Shown: in pieces, positions 51,363-60,129 of the stretch
How the letters are laid out: every line of letters begins with the position of its first letter
How positions within the stretch are numbered: position 1 is the stretch's first letter
Origin: Bifidobacterium asteroides
Lineage (GTDB): Bacteria > Actinomycetota > Actinomycetes > Actinomycetales > Bifidobacteriaceae
Direction of reading: 5' to 3'
NCBI RefSeq assembly: GCF_003202695.1
Contig: NZ_QGLL01000009.1
Location: 277,991 to 341,990 of the forward strand
Length of the DNA: 64,000 nt
Program-made: the position numbers and the translations under genes
The notes under the pieces: generated by a model
What the model was told of the DNA's origin: nothing
Database searches by the model: none
What the model saw: the letters and a program-made list of their open reading frames with translations, nothing else

Positions 51363-52334
51363 ATGGAACACCAAGCCAACAACCAGCCTGTCCCTTTGAT
51401 TCCCTTCCGCGTCTCCGTAGCCAGAGCGGAAACGCTCTCGCCCCACTTCAAGCGGATCGTCTTCCAGGGACCGGATCTGAAGATTTTTGCAGACGCTGGG
51501 TACGATGAGCGAATCAAAATCCTCTTGCCGCTCCCCGACGGATCCGTGCCGCCCCCTTCATTCTTCGAGGCGACCCCTGAAGATCCGCTTGCCTGGTACC
51601 AACAGTGGAAGACCATGCCCGCAGGGAGCCGCAACCCGCTGCGCACCTATACGGTTCGCAAGGTCAGGCCCGAGAGCGAGCAAATAGATGTGGACTTCGT
51701 CATCCACGACCATGCCGGACCGGCTGGAGCCTTTGCAGAGGCAGCAAGACCAGGCGATCAGGCCATCATCATCGGCCCCAATGCACAGGCCGGAGGACCC
51801 GTCGCGGGGATGGACTTTCACCCAGGCCAATCCAGACATCTTCTCCTGGTGGGCGATGAGACTGCGGTACCAGCCATCGGCGCCATAATGGACAGCCTGA
51901 TCCGCGACCACTGGCAGGGAGAGGGGGTGGCATTGATCGAAGTCCCGACCGAAGAGGACCGTCTTCCGCTGCCCGAGCATGAAGGAATCCGCATAATTTG
52001 GACGACCTGCGACGAATCCGGGCATGGGCACGCCCTCACTGAAGCCATGCGCAACCTACTGGACGACCTGCCAATCCATCCGCCTACGGCCGCAACCGCT
52101 GAATCTTCCAAGGAATTCACAGAGGTCGATATCGACAAAGAGCTGCTCTGGGAGACTGCCGATGCCGCCCAAGCCGATGCCTCCATTTATGCCGACGACC
52201 TGTACGCCTGGATCGCCGGAGAGGCAGCCACCGTCCGCGAACTAAGGCGCATGCTGGTCAGAGACCAGGGAATGGATCGGCGCAGCGTCTCATTCATGGG
52301 ATATTGGCGCCAGGGCCGCAGCGAGATGTCCTGA
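51363..52334 (+). CDS. Siderophore-interacting protein (FAD/NADPH ferric reductase)
   Basis: 323 residues. The FAD-binding barrel has RTYTVRKV (RxYTxR) and a conserved DFVIHDHAGPAGAFAEAARPGD; the NAD(P)H domain has LLLVGDETAVPAIGAIM, and the C-terminus YAWIAGEAATVRELRRMLVRDQGMDRRSVSFMGYWRQG is diagnostic for the SIP/ViuB family. It reduces imported Fe(III)-siderophore to free iron in the cytoplasm, completing the pathway encoded upstream; a separate ribosome site and 178-base gap suggest its own expression unit or an extended operon. Confidence 0.94.
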   Translation: MEHQANNQPVPLIPFRVSVARAETLSPHFKRIVFQGPDLKIFADAGYDERIKILLPLPDGSVPPPSFFEATPEDPLAWYQQWKTMPAGSRNPLRTYTVRKVRPESEQIDVDFVIHDHAGPAGAFAEAARPGDQAIIIGPNAQAGGPVAGMDFHPGQSRHLLLVGDETAVPAIGAIMDSLIRDHWQGEGVALIEVPTEEDRLPLPEHEGIRIIWTTCDESGHGHALTEAMRNLLDDLPIHPPTAATAESSKEFTEVDIDKELLWETADAAQADASIYADDLYAWIAGEAATVRELRRMLVRDQGMDRRSVSFMGYWRQGRSEMS

Positions 52335-52335
52335 C

Positions 52336-52375
52336 CGCCCGACCCCGTGAGCGGGCGACCACCCTCGTCTTTTCC
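52336..52375 (+). terminator. Probable intrinsic terminator
   Basis: CGCCCG and CGGGCG (52336-52341, 52352-52357) form a GC-only stem two bases after the SIP stop codon, followed within 10 bases by CGTCTTTTCC. Ends the iron-uptake transcript. The T-run is short. Confidence 0.6.
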
Positions 52376-52543
52376 TGACCTGCAAGTAAAGGGCGATCAC
52401 AGAAGCCCTTCTGACTGCGTGAGTAACAGGTCATGGGCTGCCGAATCGAATCCGCCACGGCATCTTGCAGGATTGATGGATAGGAACCACAGCCTTGCTT
52501 GCTGTGCGGCAGATTGGATGGAACCCCGTCCGGTTCTGATGAG

Positions 52544-53134
52544 TCAGTTCCCGTCAGATGAACCGCAGTACTCCCGGAAGAAATTGCCGATCACCTGGTG
52601 ACCATACTGGCTGCCGATGCTCTCAGGGTGGAACTGAACGCCCTCCATAAGCAACCGGCCCCGCCTAAGGCCCATCACATAGCCATCCAGAAGCGAGCGC
52701 GCGCTGATCTCCAGATCGGCGATCTGGCTGACCGAGGCCTCGTCGGCAACCAGGGAATGGTACCTGGTCACATCGAAGGTATCGGGCAAGCACCTGAAGC
52801 AGCCCTTCCCGTCGTTGCTTATCCCGCTCACCTTGCCGTGCTGACGACTGGAGGCCCTGACCACCCGTGCTCCGGCGTGTACCGCGATGGCCTGCATGCC
52901 CAAACAGATGCCGAAGACCGGCTTCCGTCCTGCCACCTGGTCAAGAAGCTCCAGGTAGCCGCAGTCCTCCGGGCGCCCCGGCCCGGGGCCCAGAATGACC
53001 GCATCGAAGGCAAGCGGATTTACTTCTGCAAGGTGGTTCACCCGGACGATGGTCGTATTGGCGCCCAACAGGTCCACGTAGTTCTTGACCACGTAGACGA
53101 AACTGTCGAAGGCATCAACCAGCAAGACTTTCAT
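52544..53134 (-). CDS. trpG: Anthranilate synthase component II (glutamine amidotransferase)
   Basis: 196 residues. Class I glutamine amidotransferase with the oxyanion region ILGPGPGRPEDCG, nucleophile Cys in GICLGMQ (~77; the usual Gln-preceding His is Met), and the His-Glu of the triad in VQFHPES. It supplies ammonia to the TrpE subunit. The start overlaps the trpE stop by about 20 bases. It could instead serve aminodeoxychorismate synthesis; the leader region favours tryptophan. Confidence 0.85.
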   Translation of the reverse strand: MKVLLVDAFDSFVYVVKNYVDLLGANTTIVRVNHLAEVNPLAFDAVILGPGPGRPEDCGYLELLDQVAGRKPVFGICLGMQAIAVHAGARVVRASSRQHGKVSGISNDGKGCFRCLPDTFDVTRYHSLVADEASVSQIADLEISARSLLDGYVMGLRRGRLLMEGVQFHPESIGSQYGHQVIGNFFREYCGSSDGN

Positions 53135-54752
53135 GGGCCAGCTCCTTTCCGGTGATGGCCAGGTAGGCCGAACTCATCTTCTTCATGGTCTCCTGCCACT
53201 CGCTCTCAGGCTGGGAATCCTCGACGATCCCCGCCGAGGCACGCAGGTGATAGCTGCCGGAATGGTAGGAGGCTGTGCGTATGCACAGTGCGGTCAGGAC
53301 CAGACCGTCGAATCCGAGGAAGCCCACCGCCCCGGCATACACCCCGCGCGGGCTGACCTCGGTCTCCTCAATGATCTCCACGGCACGTACCTTGGGTGTT
53401 CCTGTCATGGTGCCGGCAGGGAAAGCGGCCGAGAAGACGTCATACTTGTCCAGACCAGGCCGGATCCGGCCGACCACATCCGAGACCATGTGAATGACGT
53501 GGGAGTAGACCTCGGTAGTCATCAATCGGTCCACCTTCAAGGATTCAGGCGTGCAGCACCTGGCTACGTCGTTGCGGCCCAGGTCCACAAGCATCAGGTG
53601 CTCGGCCCGCTCCTTGGAATCGCTGGTCAGCTGCCTGATGGCCGCCTGGCGAGCCTCTTCTTCTCCGGGGTTGCCGACCGTTCCGGCGATGGGCCGCAGG
53701 GTTATGTCACCAGCAGGGGTCAGCCCGATGAAGAGCTCGGGACTTGCTCCGATGACGTGCACGCCCTGAGGGGTCACGAAGTAGTACATATAGGGAGACG
53801 GGTCCTGCAGACGCAGCCGCTGGTAGACTTGGAAGGGCGGAATGCGGGAATCCACCTGGATCTCATGCCCGAGCTGGAGCTGATAGACATCGCCCAGGGC
53901 TATGTGCTCCTTGCCCTCGGCAAACCACTGATAGAAACGGTCCCGATCGATCGTGTCATGGGCCTCGTATGGATAGTCCGGCCCGATGCCACCCTGTATG
54001 CCGGTCTGGACCGCATCAGTGTTTGGAGATTGCCCCGGCGATGCGTCGAATTGAAGCAGCCCCAGCACATCTTCTAACGGCGCGGATTCATGCCCGGTCT
54101 CGCCGCTCTCGATTGGCACATTCGGAACCTGCGCACCAGACGGTGCAGAAGATCCGCGCTCTCGCAGATTTTCCTCACCCTCGGGACTGTCACATCCTGC
54201 AGGATCCTTATCGACATGGATCAGGGTGGCGCTGCAACCACCGGTTTTCAGATCCAGAGTGATGATTCCCCGATACAGCGTCAACGAGATGACAGGCAAG
54301 GCTGCATCCCTTGGTATGCGCTCCTCCAGATCCTCGATCATGAAGATGGTGTCATACCCGAAGTAGCCGAACCAGCCCATCCCGAAGGGGCCTTCGTGGT
54401 CGCCGCTGATGGCGAAGGAGGATTCCAGCCTCCTCAGCGCTGCAAAGACTTCCTGGATGCCGGGGACCGGAAGATGAACCACCCCCTGCTCAATCCGTCC
54501 GAAAGTCTCCAGCAGGCCCGTCAGCTGAGCATCGCCCAAAGGGTCGATGGTCATGACGTGGTCCGTCACGCTCACGGCCAGCATCGGTTCGAATCCGATT
54601 GCCGAGCGGTTACGATCCGGATCTGGGCCGCTCAGGGACTCCAGGATGAAGAGCTGATCCTCCCGATATCGGGTGCGCAGCCGCCTGTAGATGGCCAGTG
54701 CGTCAAGGTCGCTGGAGAACCGGCGGGATTCCAAAATTACGTTGATAGTCAT
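53115..54752 (-). CDS. trpE: Anthranilate synthase component I
   Basis: 545 residues from the ATG at 54752 with GGAAG 6 bases upstream; the longer open frame starts in unrelated sequence. The chorismate-binding domain has LRPIAGTVGNPGEEEA (Ala in PIAGT, as in TrpE, where PabB has Lys), LMLVDLGRNDVARCC, and FPAGTMTGTPKVRAVEII. It converts chorismate and ammonia to anthranilate. An inserted acidic segment near residues 195-235 (SPEGEENLRERG) is unusual. Expression is probably controlled by the Trp-rich leader upstream. Confidence 0.88.
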   Translation of the reverse strand: MTINVILESRRFSSDLDALAIYRRLRTRYREDQLFILESLSGPDPDRNRSAIGFEPMLAVSVTDHVMTIDPLGDAQLTGLLETFGRIEQGVVHLPVPGIQEVFAALRRLESSFAISGDHEGPFGMGWFGYFGYDTIFMIEDLEERIPRDAALPVISLTLYRGIITLDLKTGGCSATLIHVDKDPAGCDSPEGEENLRERGSSAPSGAQVPNVPIESGETGHESAPLEDVLGLLQFDASPGQSPNTDAVQTGIQGGIGPDYPYEAHDTIDRDRFYQWFAEGKEHIALGDVYQLQLGHEIQVDSRIPPFQVYQRLRLQDPSPYMYYFVTPQGVHVIGASPELFIGLTPAGDITLRPIAGTVGNPGEEEARQAAIRQLTSDSKERAEHLMLVDLGRNDVARCCTPESLKVDRLMTTEVYSHVIHMVSDVVGRIRPGLDKYDVFSAAFPAGTMTGTPKVRAVEIIEETEVSPRGVYAGAVGFLGFDGLVLTALCIRTASYHSGSYHLRASAGIVEDSQPESEWQETMKKMSSAYLAITGKELAHESLAG

Positions 54753-54950
54753 TAGGGCACTTCCTAGGTCAAATACTGCGGTTGGGAAGCGGCAGCGATA
54801 CCTCGCCTGATGCCGTTTCAGCGCGTCATGGATATGGATTTCCCATGGCAGGATGTCCGCAGATAGTAAAAGAGCAACCTCATGCACTGAGGCGAATACA
54901 GAAATCAGAAGAAAAACCGGCTACAACATCAACGCCATCGGGCATCGACA

Positions 54951-54992
54951 TAGAAGAAGACACCCTTGGGCAACCAAGGCTGCAATGGTGTC
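54951..54992 (-). terminator. Candidate attenuator hairpin before trpE
   Basis: On the minus strand GACAC...CCTTGG-TTGC-CCAAGG-GTGTC forms a strong stem: six perfect pairs closing a 4-base loop, with a five-pair outer helix and a 7-base bulge. TTCTTCTA follows directly. It lies between the run of Trp codons and trpE, where an attenuation terminator should be. Confidence 0.6.
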
Positions 54993-55009
54993 GTTTTCTC
55001 CATGGCCAC

Positions 55010-55132
55010 GATGCTAGAGCACCCGAATACATACGACCAGCCACCATCCAGAATTCGGACATTTTTAGACCAAAGACTGTTTATCCACCACCAGCGTTGT
55101 GAAAAATATGTCCAGCAGAATTCCGTCCACAC
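55010..55132 (-). promoter_or_regulatory. Trp-rich leader peptide region (trpL-like)
   Basis: A minus-strand frame reads VWTEFCWTYFSQRWWWINSL and continues with LW; TGG TGG TGG lies at 55085-55093. Tandem Trp codons ahead of trpE are the hallmark of transcription attenuation, and WWW leaders are known in Actinobacteria. The start is uncertain: only TTG (55144) or GTG (55132) are in frame, and the frame runs on without stop to 54929, longer than usual leaders. Stop and exact extent are therefore unproven. Confidence 0.5.
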
Positions 55133-55144
55133 CCTTATGGACAA

Positions 55145-55180
55145 GAACCGGGCCTAGGGGCAAATTCCCAGACCCGGTTC
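55145..55180 (-). terminator. Probable terminator after MFS gene
   Basis: GAACCGGG and CCCGGTTC (55145-55152 and 55173-55180) are perfect 8-base inverted copies, 23 bases beyond the MFS stop codon. The sequence after it on the minus strand (TTGTCC) has only a weak T content, so it may be rho-assisted. It separates the nucleoside operon from the trp leader. Confidence 0.55.
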
Positions 55181-55202
55181 TCTCAATTAGCAGCTCGGAA
55201 GA

Positions 55203-56651
55203 TCAGTCCTCGTCCTCAGCCACGCGGGAGTGGCTGTAGATCATCTTCATGGAGCAGATGAAGAGCACCAAGCCCAGCAGGATGATCACGCCGCCGATCA
55301 TGAAGACATTGGCGTAGGTCGAAGCCAGGCCCTGCGCCGTGCCGGCCAGGCTGCCCGAACCCATGGATCCGTTGGCCATGAGCTGGCCGAAGAGGGCGAC
55401 GCCGATGGAGCCGGTGATGGCCTGGAGCAGATCGTTGAAGCCGAGCACACGGCCGGACTCCTCAGGTGCCACGGTCAGGGTCGCAGTGTCAACGATGGGC
55501 TGGTAGAAGAAGGAGGTGCCGAAGTAGTAGATGCAGGGCGCCACAGCCAGGGCCCAGATCTTGCCGGCGGGGATCAGGAAGGCGATGGCGATCAGGCCGC
55601 CGCCCATGCAGGCCAGAGCCAGGATGACCGAAGCCTTGCGCCCGATCTTCTGAATGATCGGCCCGGCAGCGAATCCCATGATGCCGGCCAGGATGATGGA
55701 CCAGACCAGCAGGTTGGAGACCTTGGAGGAGTCGATGCCGTACACGTTCAGACCAATGGCGTTGACGCCCGCGTTCAGGGTGTAGCTGAAGAAGTAGCCA
55801 ACGAAGATGACGGTCATGGTCATGGCGAAGGCCGGGTTGGTCAGCATCTTCGGAGTGATGAAGGGATTGCTGGCCTTGTTGACATAGACCAGGAAGGCCA
55901 CCAGGGTCACAATGCAGGCAATGCCCCAGCCCCAGTTGATGTCAGTGAAGAACATGGTCACCGAAGCAGCGAACAGTCCGATCAGCGTGAAGCCGATTCC
56001 GTCGATCTTGGCGCCAGCTGCATGCTGGTCGGGCAGGTTCTTGGCCAGAACGGGGATGAAGAGGACAGCCACAATGCCTACGCCGAAGAGCCAGCGCCAG
56101 TCAAGCAGGGTCATGTAGCCAGCCAGGAAGACTCCCAGGGCAGCGGCGAAGCGGAAAACCGCGACGAAGACGCCGTACCAGAGCACGCGCTTCTTCTTCT
56201 CCACATACTTGGAGACCAGAACCAGGAAGATGGATCCGGAAACCTGCCAGCCGGCCGATTGCACCACGCGGGCGGCGATGACGATCCAGATGCTGAAAGT
56301 ACCGAAGCACCCCAGAATCGACCCCAGCACGAAGACGATCGTGCCCAGGATCATCATTTTCTTCAGGGAGACGAAATCACCCAGGGAGCCGTAGATGACG
56401 CAGACGATTCCCAGGATGATGCCGGGCAGCGAGGTGATCAGCGGAGCCAGATTGGCCTGGTTCAGCTGCTTGCCGATATTCACGTAGATCATGCCGAAGG
56501 CCTGCTGCTGAAGCACGCCCAGGGTGAAGATAATCAGAACCACCGGGATGGCTACGCGGGCCATCTTGTTCATTTTCGCGAACTCCGCAGTCCCCTCCTC
56601 GGGAACGGGTATGCCGTTCCTCTGCTCCTCGGAGACAGTTGACTCACTCAT
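55203..56651 (-). CDS. MFS transporter in nucleoside operon
   Basis: 482 residues from the ATG at 56651; the open frame extends into the preceding gene's antisense composition but MSESTVSEEQ has AAAGGAAA upstream. Fourteen or so hydrophobic segments, with the MFS loop GSLGDFVSLKKMMILG (variant of GxLaDrxGrkxxl) after TM2 and a matching loop later. The last gene of the ECF/nucleoside hydrolase operon. It may export or import a nucleoside, ribose or base; by position it complements the hydrolase. Confidence 0.85.
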   Translation of the reverse strand: MSESTVSEEQRNGIPVPEEGTAEFAKMNKMARVAIPVVLIIFTLGVLQQQAFGMIYVNIGKQLNQANLAPLITSLPGIILGIVCVIYGSLGDFVSLKKMMILGTIVFVLGSILGCFGTFSIWIVIAARVVQSAGWQVSGSIFLVLVSKYVEKKKRVLWYGVFVAVFRFAAALGVFLAGYMTLLDWRWLFGVGIVAVLFIPVLAKNLPDQHAAGAKIDGIGFTLIGLFAASVTMFFTDINWGWGIACIVTLVAFLVYVNKASNPFITPKMLTNPAFAMTMTVIFVGYFFSYTLNAGVNAIGLNVYGIDSSKVSNLLVWSIILAGIMGFAAGPIIQKIGRKASVILALACMGGGLIAIAFLIPAGKIWALAVAPCIYYFGTSFFYQPIVDTATLTVAPEESGRVLGFNDLLQAITGSIGVALFGQLMANGSMGSGSLAGTAQGLASTYANVFMIGGVIILLGLVLFICSMKMIYSHSRVAEDED

Positions 56652-56691
56652 TTTTTCTTTAATTTCCTTTCGGTTCTTCGCAATGGGGAAG

Positions 56692-57615
56692 CTACTGACG
56701 GCGGACCTTGCCGACCTTGTCAACGAAGCAGGAACGGAACCTGTCCACGTCCACGTCCACGCAGACGCTGGCATTGGCCTTGCCGCCAAGGATGCCGTCG
56801 TAATCGACCACCGTGGCGCCCAGGGTGAGCGGGCTGGAGATCTCGACATCCACAAAGGCCTCGCGCATGGTGAACAGGTCTGGCTGAATCAGCACCATGG
56901 CGGCGGAGGGGTCGTACATCTTGATCCCCTCCTCAATGTGCCCACCGTCATAGGACCGGAAGAGGGAGGCGACCATGCCGCCCACTTCACCGGCTGCGTC
57001 CAGATCGTCCAGGTCTCCGGCGACCAGATGGGCCTTGCGACCGATGTCCAGGCCGACCATGGTCACAGGCAGCCCGCTGCGGAAGACCACCCTGGCGGCC
57101 TCTGGGTCGACGGAGATGTTGAACTCCCCATAGACCCCGATGTTGCCGCGTCCGGTGGAGCCTCCCATCATGACGATCCGGTCGATGTGGTCCTTGACCT
57201 CCGGGAAGGTGGCCAGCAACAGGGCGATGTTGGTCAGAGGGCCCAGGGTCAGGATGGTGACTGGCTCATCGCTCTCCAGCAGCACCCGCCGCTCCTCCAG
57301 GACCGCGTTGTTCTCGGTCAGCAGGCTGGTGTCCGGCTCAGGAAAGACGAATGACCCCATCCCCGACTTGCCGTGGGCTTCGGTGGCGAACCTGTTGTCG
57401 CGCATGAGCGGGGCCGCCGCGCCACGGGCCACGGGAATGCGCCTGCCCAGGAAAGTCAGCAGCTTCAGCGCATTGTTGGTGGTGTGGCCGATGCCCACAT
57501 TGCCGGACACCGACGCTATCAGCCTGATGTCAAAGCCGGGTTCGTCGACCAGCATCGTAATGGCCGCAGCATCATCGATGCCGGGGTCCGTGTCGATGAT
57601 CAGTGGTCTGGTCAT
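56692..57615 (-). CDS. Inosine/uridine-preferring nucleoside hydrolase
   Basis: 307 residues. The calcium-binding motif DTDPGIDDAAAI (residues ~8-19) and MMGGSTGRGNI, PEAARVVFRSGLPVTMVGLDI are family hallmarks, with a further catalytic Asp region DPSAAMVLIQPDLF. It splits ribonucleosides to ribose and base in the cytoplasm. Its ATG overlaps the preceding ATPase gene (ATGA). Confidence 0.95.
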   Translation of the reverse strand: MTRPLIIDTDPGIDDAAAITMLVDEPGFDIRLIASVSGNVGIGHTTNNALKLLTFLGRRIPVARGAAAPLMRDNRFATEAHGKSGMGSFVFPEPDTSLLTENNAVLEERRVLLESDEPVTILTLGPLTNIALLLATFPEVKDHIDRIVMMGGSTGRGNIGVYGEFNISVDPEAARVVFRSGLPVTMVGLDIGRKAHLVAGDLDDLDAAGEVGGMVASLFRSYDGGHIEEGIKMYDPSAAMVLIQPDLFTMREAFVDVEISSPLTLGATVVDYDGILGGKANASVCVDVDVDRFRSCFVDKVGKVRRQ

Positions 57616-58469
57616 TGCTTCACTCCTTTTGCTCTTGTCGTATCCAAACTCAAATTCCTGCCCCCGCTTTGAGCCCGGCGGGCTGCATCGACAAAGGCGG
57701 CGACGGTGAAGACCGGGCCATCCAAGCCCACCTGCCGGGCCACCCGGGTGATGGGCGGAGGCGTCACATAGGCCTGCTTGAGCACATCCTCCTGGGCGAA
57801 GACCTCCTCGCGGCTGCCATCCAGCTGGACCCGGCCATGCTGCATGAGCACAACCCTGGGGAAGTTGCGGGTGACAAACTTCATATCGTGGGAAATGGTG
57901 ATGCAGAGTCTGCCTTGGTCTTGCAGACGGGCGATGATGGCAGCCAGCCGATCATTGCCGGCCCGGTCCTGTCCGCACGTGGGTTCGTCGAAGACCACAG
58001 CACCCGTGTCCATCATGAGGACGGAGCCGATGGCGCAGAACTTCTTTTCGGTGGGGCTCAGATCGAACGGATGATCATCCAGCCGGCCCGCCAGGCCCAC
58101 TAACTGCGCCACCTGCTCCATGCGGCGCTCTATCAGATCCTGATCGACCCCAAGCTGCCGGGGACCGAACTCGAATTCCTTGCGGATGCTGTCCAGAAAG
58201 AGCTGATCGTCGGGATTCTGAAAGACGTACCCCACCTTGCGGGCCCACTGGGCCGTGTTCGCCGTAGCCAGATCGACGCCGTCAATCAAGATGCGACCAC
58301 TGGTTGGTCTAAGGATGCCGTTCAGATGCTTGGCCAGGGTGGTCTTGCCAGCGCCGTTCTGACCGATCAGCGCCACAGGCTGATCACCTTCGAAGGTCAG
58401 ATTCACTCCGTCCAGGGCACGATGGCCATGCGGGTAGACGTATTCCAGATGCTCCAGGTCGATCTTCAT
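57612..58469 (-). CDS. ecfA2: ECF transporter ATPase (second)
   Basis: 285 residues. Walker A LIGQNGAGKTT, Q-loop VGYVFQNPDDQLF typical of cobalt/ECF ATPases, Walker B AVVFDEPTCGQD, H-loop ITISHDMKF. The signature is unusual: FDLSPTEKKFCAIGSVLMM instead of LSGGQ..., with the Gly-Gly pair replaced by Pro-Thr. It overlaps both neighbours by 4 bases. Forms the asymmetric EcfA pair. Confidence 0.92.
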   Translation of the reverse strand: MKIDLEHLEYVYPHGHRALDGVNLTFEGDQPVALIGQNGAGKTTLAKHLNGILRPTSGRILIDGVDLATANTAQWARKVGYVFQNPDDQLFLDSIRKEFEFGPRQLGVDQDLIERRMEQVAQLVGLAGRLDDHPFDLSPTEKKFCAIGSVLMMDTGAVVFDEPTCGQDRAGNDRLAAIIARLQDQGRLCITISHDMKFVTRNFPRVVLMQHGRVQLDGSREEVFAQEDVLKQAYVTPPPITRVARQVGLDGPVFTVAAFVDAARRAQSGGRNLSLDTTRAKGVKQ

Positions 58470-59314
58470 CGCAGCGCCTTCCGAATCATGCGTACCGCCT
58501 GGTCCTCGCGTACGGGCAGATCCGGCAGGTCGAATCCAGCGTCCTGCAAACCCCTGCCGAGTTTGACGTAATCCGGTATGTCAATCCCCCGCTTCACCGT
58601 CTCGGGATCGGTGAAGACCTCCTCGGGGGTGCCCATGGCACGAACCCGGCCTGCCCCCAGGACCATGACCTGGTCGGCGCATCGAGCGACCCGCTCCATA
58701 TCGTGATCGACCATGACTACGGTGATCCCCTCATGGTTGAGCCGCTTGACAATGTCGAAGATCTCCTCGCTGCCTAGTGGATCCAGCTGGGCTGTGCATT
58801 CGTCCAGAACCAGAATGTCCGGTTCCATGATCAAGGTCGAGCCCAGGGCCACTCGCTGCACCTGTCCGCCGGAAAGCTCCAGAGGGTTCTTGCCGAGCAG
58901 ATCCTCGATATGCATAAGGGCGGCCACCCGAGCCACCTTGGCATGCATGGTTTCACGTGGAACTCCATAGTTGCCCAGCCCAAAGGCCAGTTCCTCGGCT
59001 ACGGTCCCGGCCGTATAGGAGAGCTGATTGAAGGGGTTCTGAAAGACCAGTCCCACATGTCTGGACAGATCGGCAATGTTCGAAGCGGCTACGTCGATGT
59101 CCTCGATCCGGATGCTTCCCTTGGATTTGCCTACGAAATAGTGCGGAATCAGACCGACCAAGGCGTTGCACAGGGTCGACTTGCCCGATCCGTTGGCTCC
59201 GACGATGCAGAAGAAGCTGCCCTGCTCCACGCTGAAGCTCACCCGCTTCAACGTGCTTCGATCGGCATCACGGTATCTGAAGGAGAAGTCATCCACTCGT
59301 ATGACCTCAGTCAT
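58466..59314 (-). CDS. ecfA1: ECF transporter ATPase (first)
   Basis: 282 residues from the ATG at 59314, which overlaps the EcfT stop (ATGA) with GGGGAGG upstream. Walker A IVGANGSGKSTL, VGLVFQNPFNQLSY, signature LSGGQVQRVALGS, Walker B ILVLDECTAQLDP (Cys for the usual Pro), H-loop VMVDHDMERVA. Coupled translation with EcfT and EcfA2. Confidence 0.93.
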   Translation of the reverse strand: MTEVIRVDDFSFRYRDADRSTLKRVSFSVEQGSFFCIVGANGSGKSTLCNALVGLIPHYFVGKSKGSIRIEDIDVAASNIADLSRHVGLVFQNPFNQLSYTAGTVAEELAFGLGNYGVPRETMHAKVARVAALMHIEDLLGKNPLELSGGQVQRVALGSTLIMEPDILVLDECTAQLDPLGSEEIFDIVKRLNHEGITVVMVDHDMERVARCADQVMVLGAGRVRAMGTPEEVFTDPETVKRGIDIPDYVKLGRGLQDAGFDLPDLPVREDQAVRMIRKALR

Positions 59315-60129
59315 GCCCGACCTCCCCATTGAATGGCCAAGGTGATCAGGCCGGCACGCGCGAGGCAGCCGAGCACCAGAGCCAGCACCAGGAAAACGAT
59401 GAACAGGATGGTCATCACCGTGTCGCTGCGCCGCCAGACCACCTCCAGGTAGCTGGTCTGCCGCACCCCTCGGATGCCGAATCCCCGGGTCTCCAGGGTC
59501 ATCCCGCGCTCCTGCGAATCCGTCAGGGAGGAAAGAACCACCGGCCCAAGCAGGGGCAGGAAGGCCCGTGCCCGGGGAATCAAGCCGCCGCCGGTCTCCA
59601 GACCACGTGCATGCTGAGACTGCTCGATGACCGCAATCCTGCGCTGCATCTGGGGGACCACATTCAGACTGGCCAGGATCAGGTAGCCGATCTTCGATGG
59701 CACGCCTATCTGCGTCAAAGCCGCAACCAGGCGACCCATGTAGGTAGTTTTATTGGTCAGGTAGAAAGACCCCAGGAAGACCAAAAGGGTTACTACGATT
59801 TTGGCCGCATAGAGGCTGCCTTCAAGGCCCAGCTCGGCAAATCCCAAGTCAAGAATGGCCTTGGTGTTCCTCGGGCTATAGCACCCCTGAATAAACAGCA
59901 GCATGAGCGTGACGGGAATGCCGAACCCGAGCATGACGCCAGAGAAAGGCCGGAGCACCCGGGCCAGGGCCGCTGCTACGAAGAGGATGACGATGATTCC
60001 CAGACCCAGGGTAAAGTCCGGCCAAGCCAAAGTCGCAAGGCCTAAGGAACACACCCCAGCAATCTTGGCCATGGGATGCATGCGAGCCAGCGGAGAATCA
60101 GGAATCCCGTTCGATGCACGACCAGGCAT
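59311..60129 (-). CDS. ecfT: ECF transporter transmembrane coupling protein
   Basis: 272 residues. Five hydrophobic segments in the first 130 residues, then the cytoplasmic coupling helices with EQSQHARGLETG and ERGMTLETRGFG, the two Ala-Arg-Gly-type motifs (xRG/xRGF) that bind the ATPase grooves. The ATG overlaps the EcfS stop (TGATG). Confidence 0.92.
   Translation of the reverse strand: MPGRASNGIPDSPLARMHPMAKIAGVCSLGLATLAWPDFTLGLGIIVILFVAAALARVLRPFSGVMLGFGIPVTLMLLFIQGCYSPRNTKAILDLGFAELGLEGSLYAAKIVVTLLVFLGSFYLTNKTTYMGRLVAALTQIGVPSKIGYLILASLNVVPQMQRRIAVIEQSQHARGLETGGGLIPRARAFLPLLGPVVLSSLTDSQERGMTLETRGFGIRGVRQTSYLEVVWRRSDTVMTILFIVFLVLALVLGCLARAGLITLAIQWGGRA

Noticed and set aside
53115..54752. 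Reading the trpE gene as pabB (aminodeoxychorismate synthase)
   Set aside because: The active-site segment is PIAGT with Ala, whereas PabB uses Lys, and the upstream region has Trp codons.
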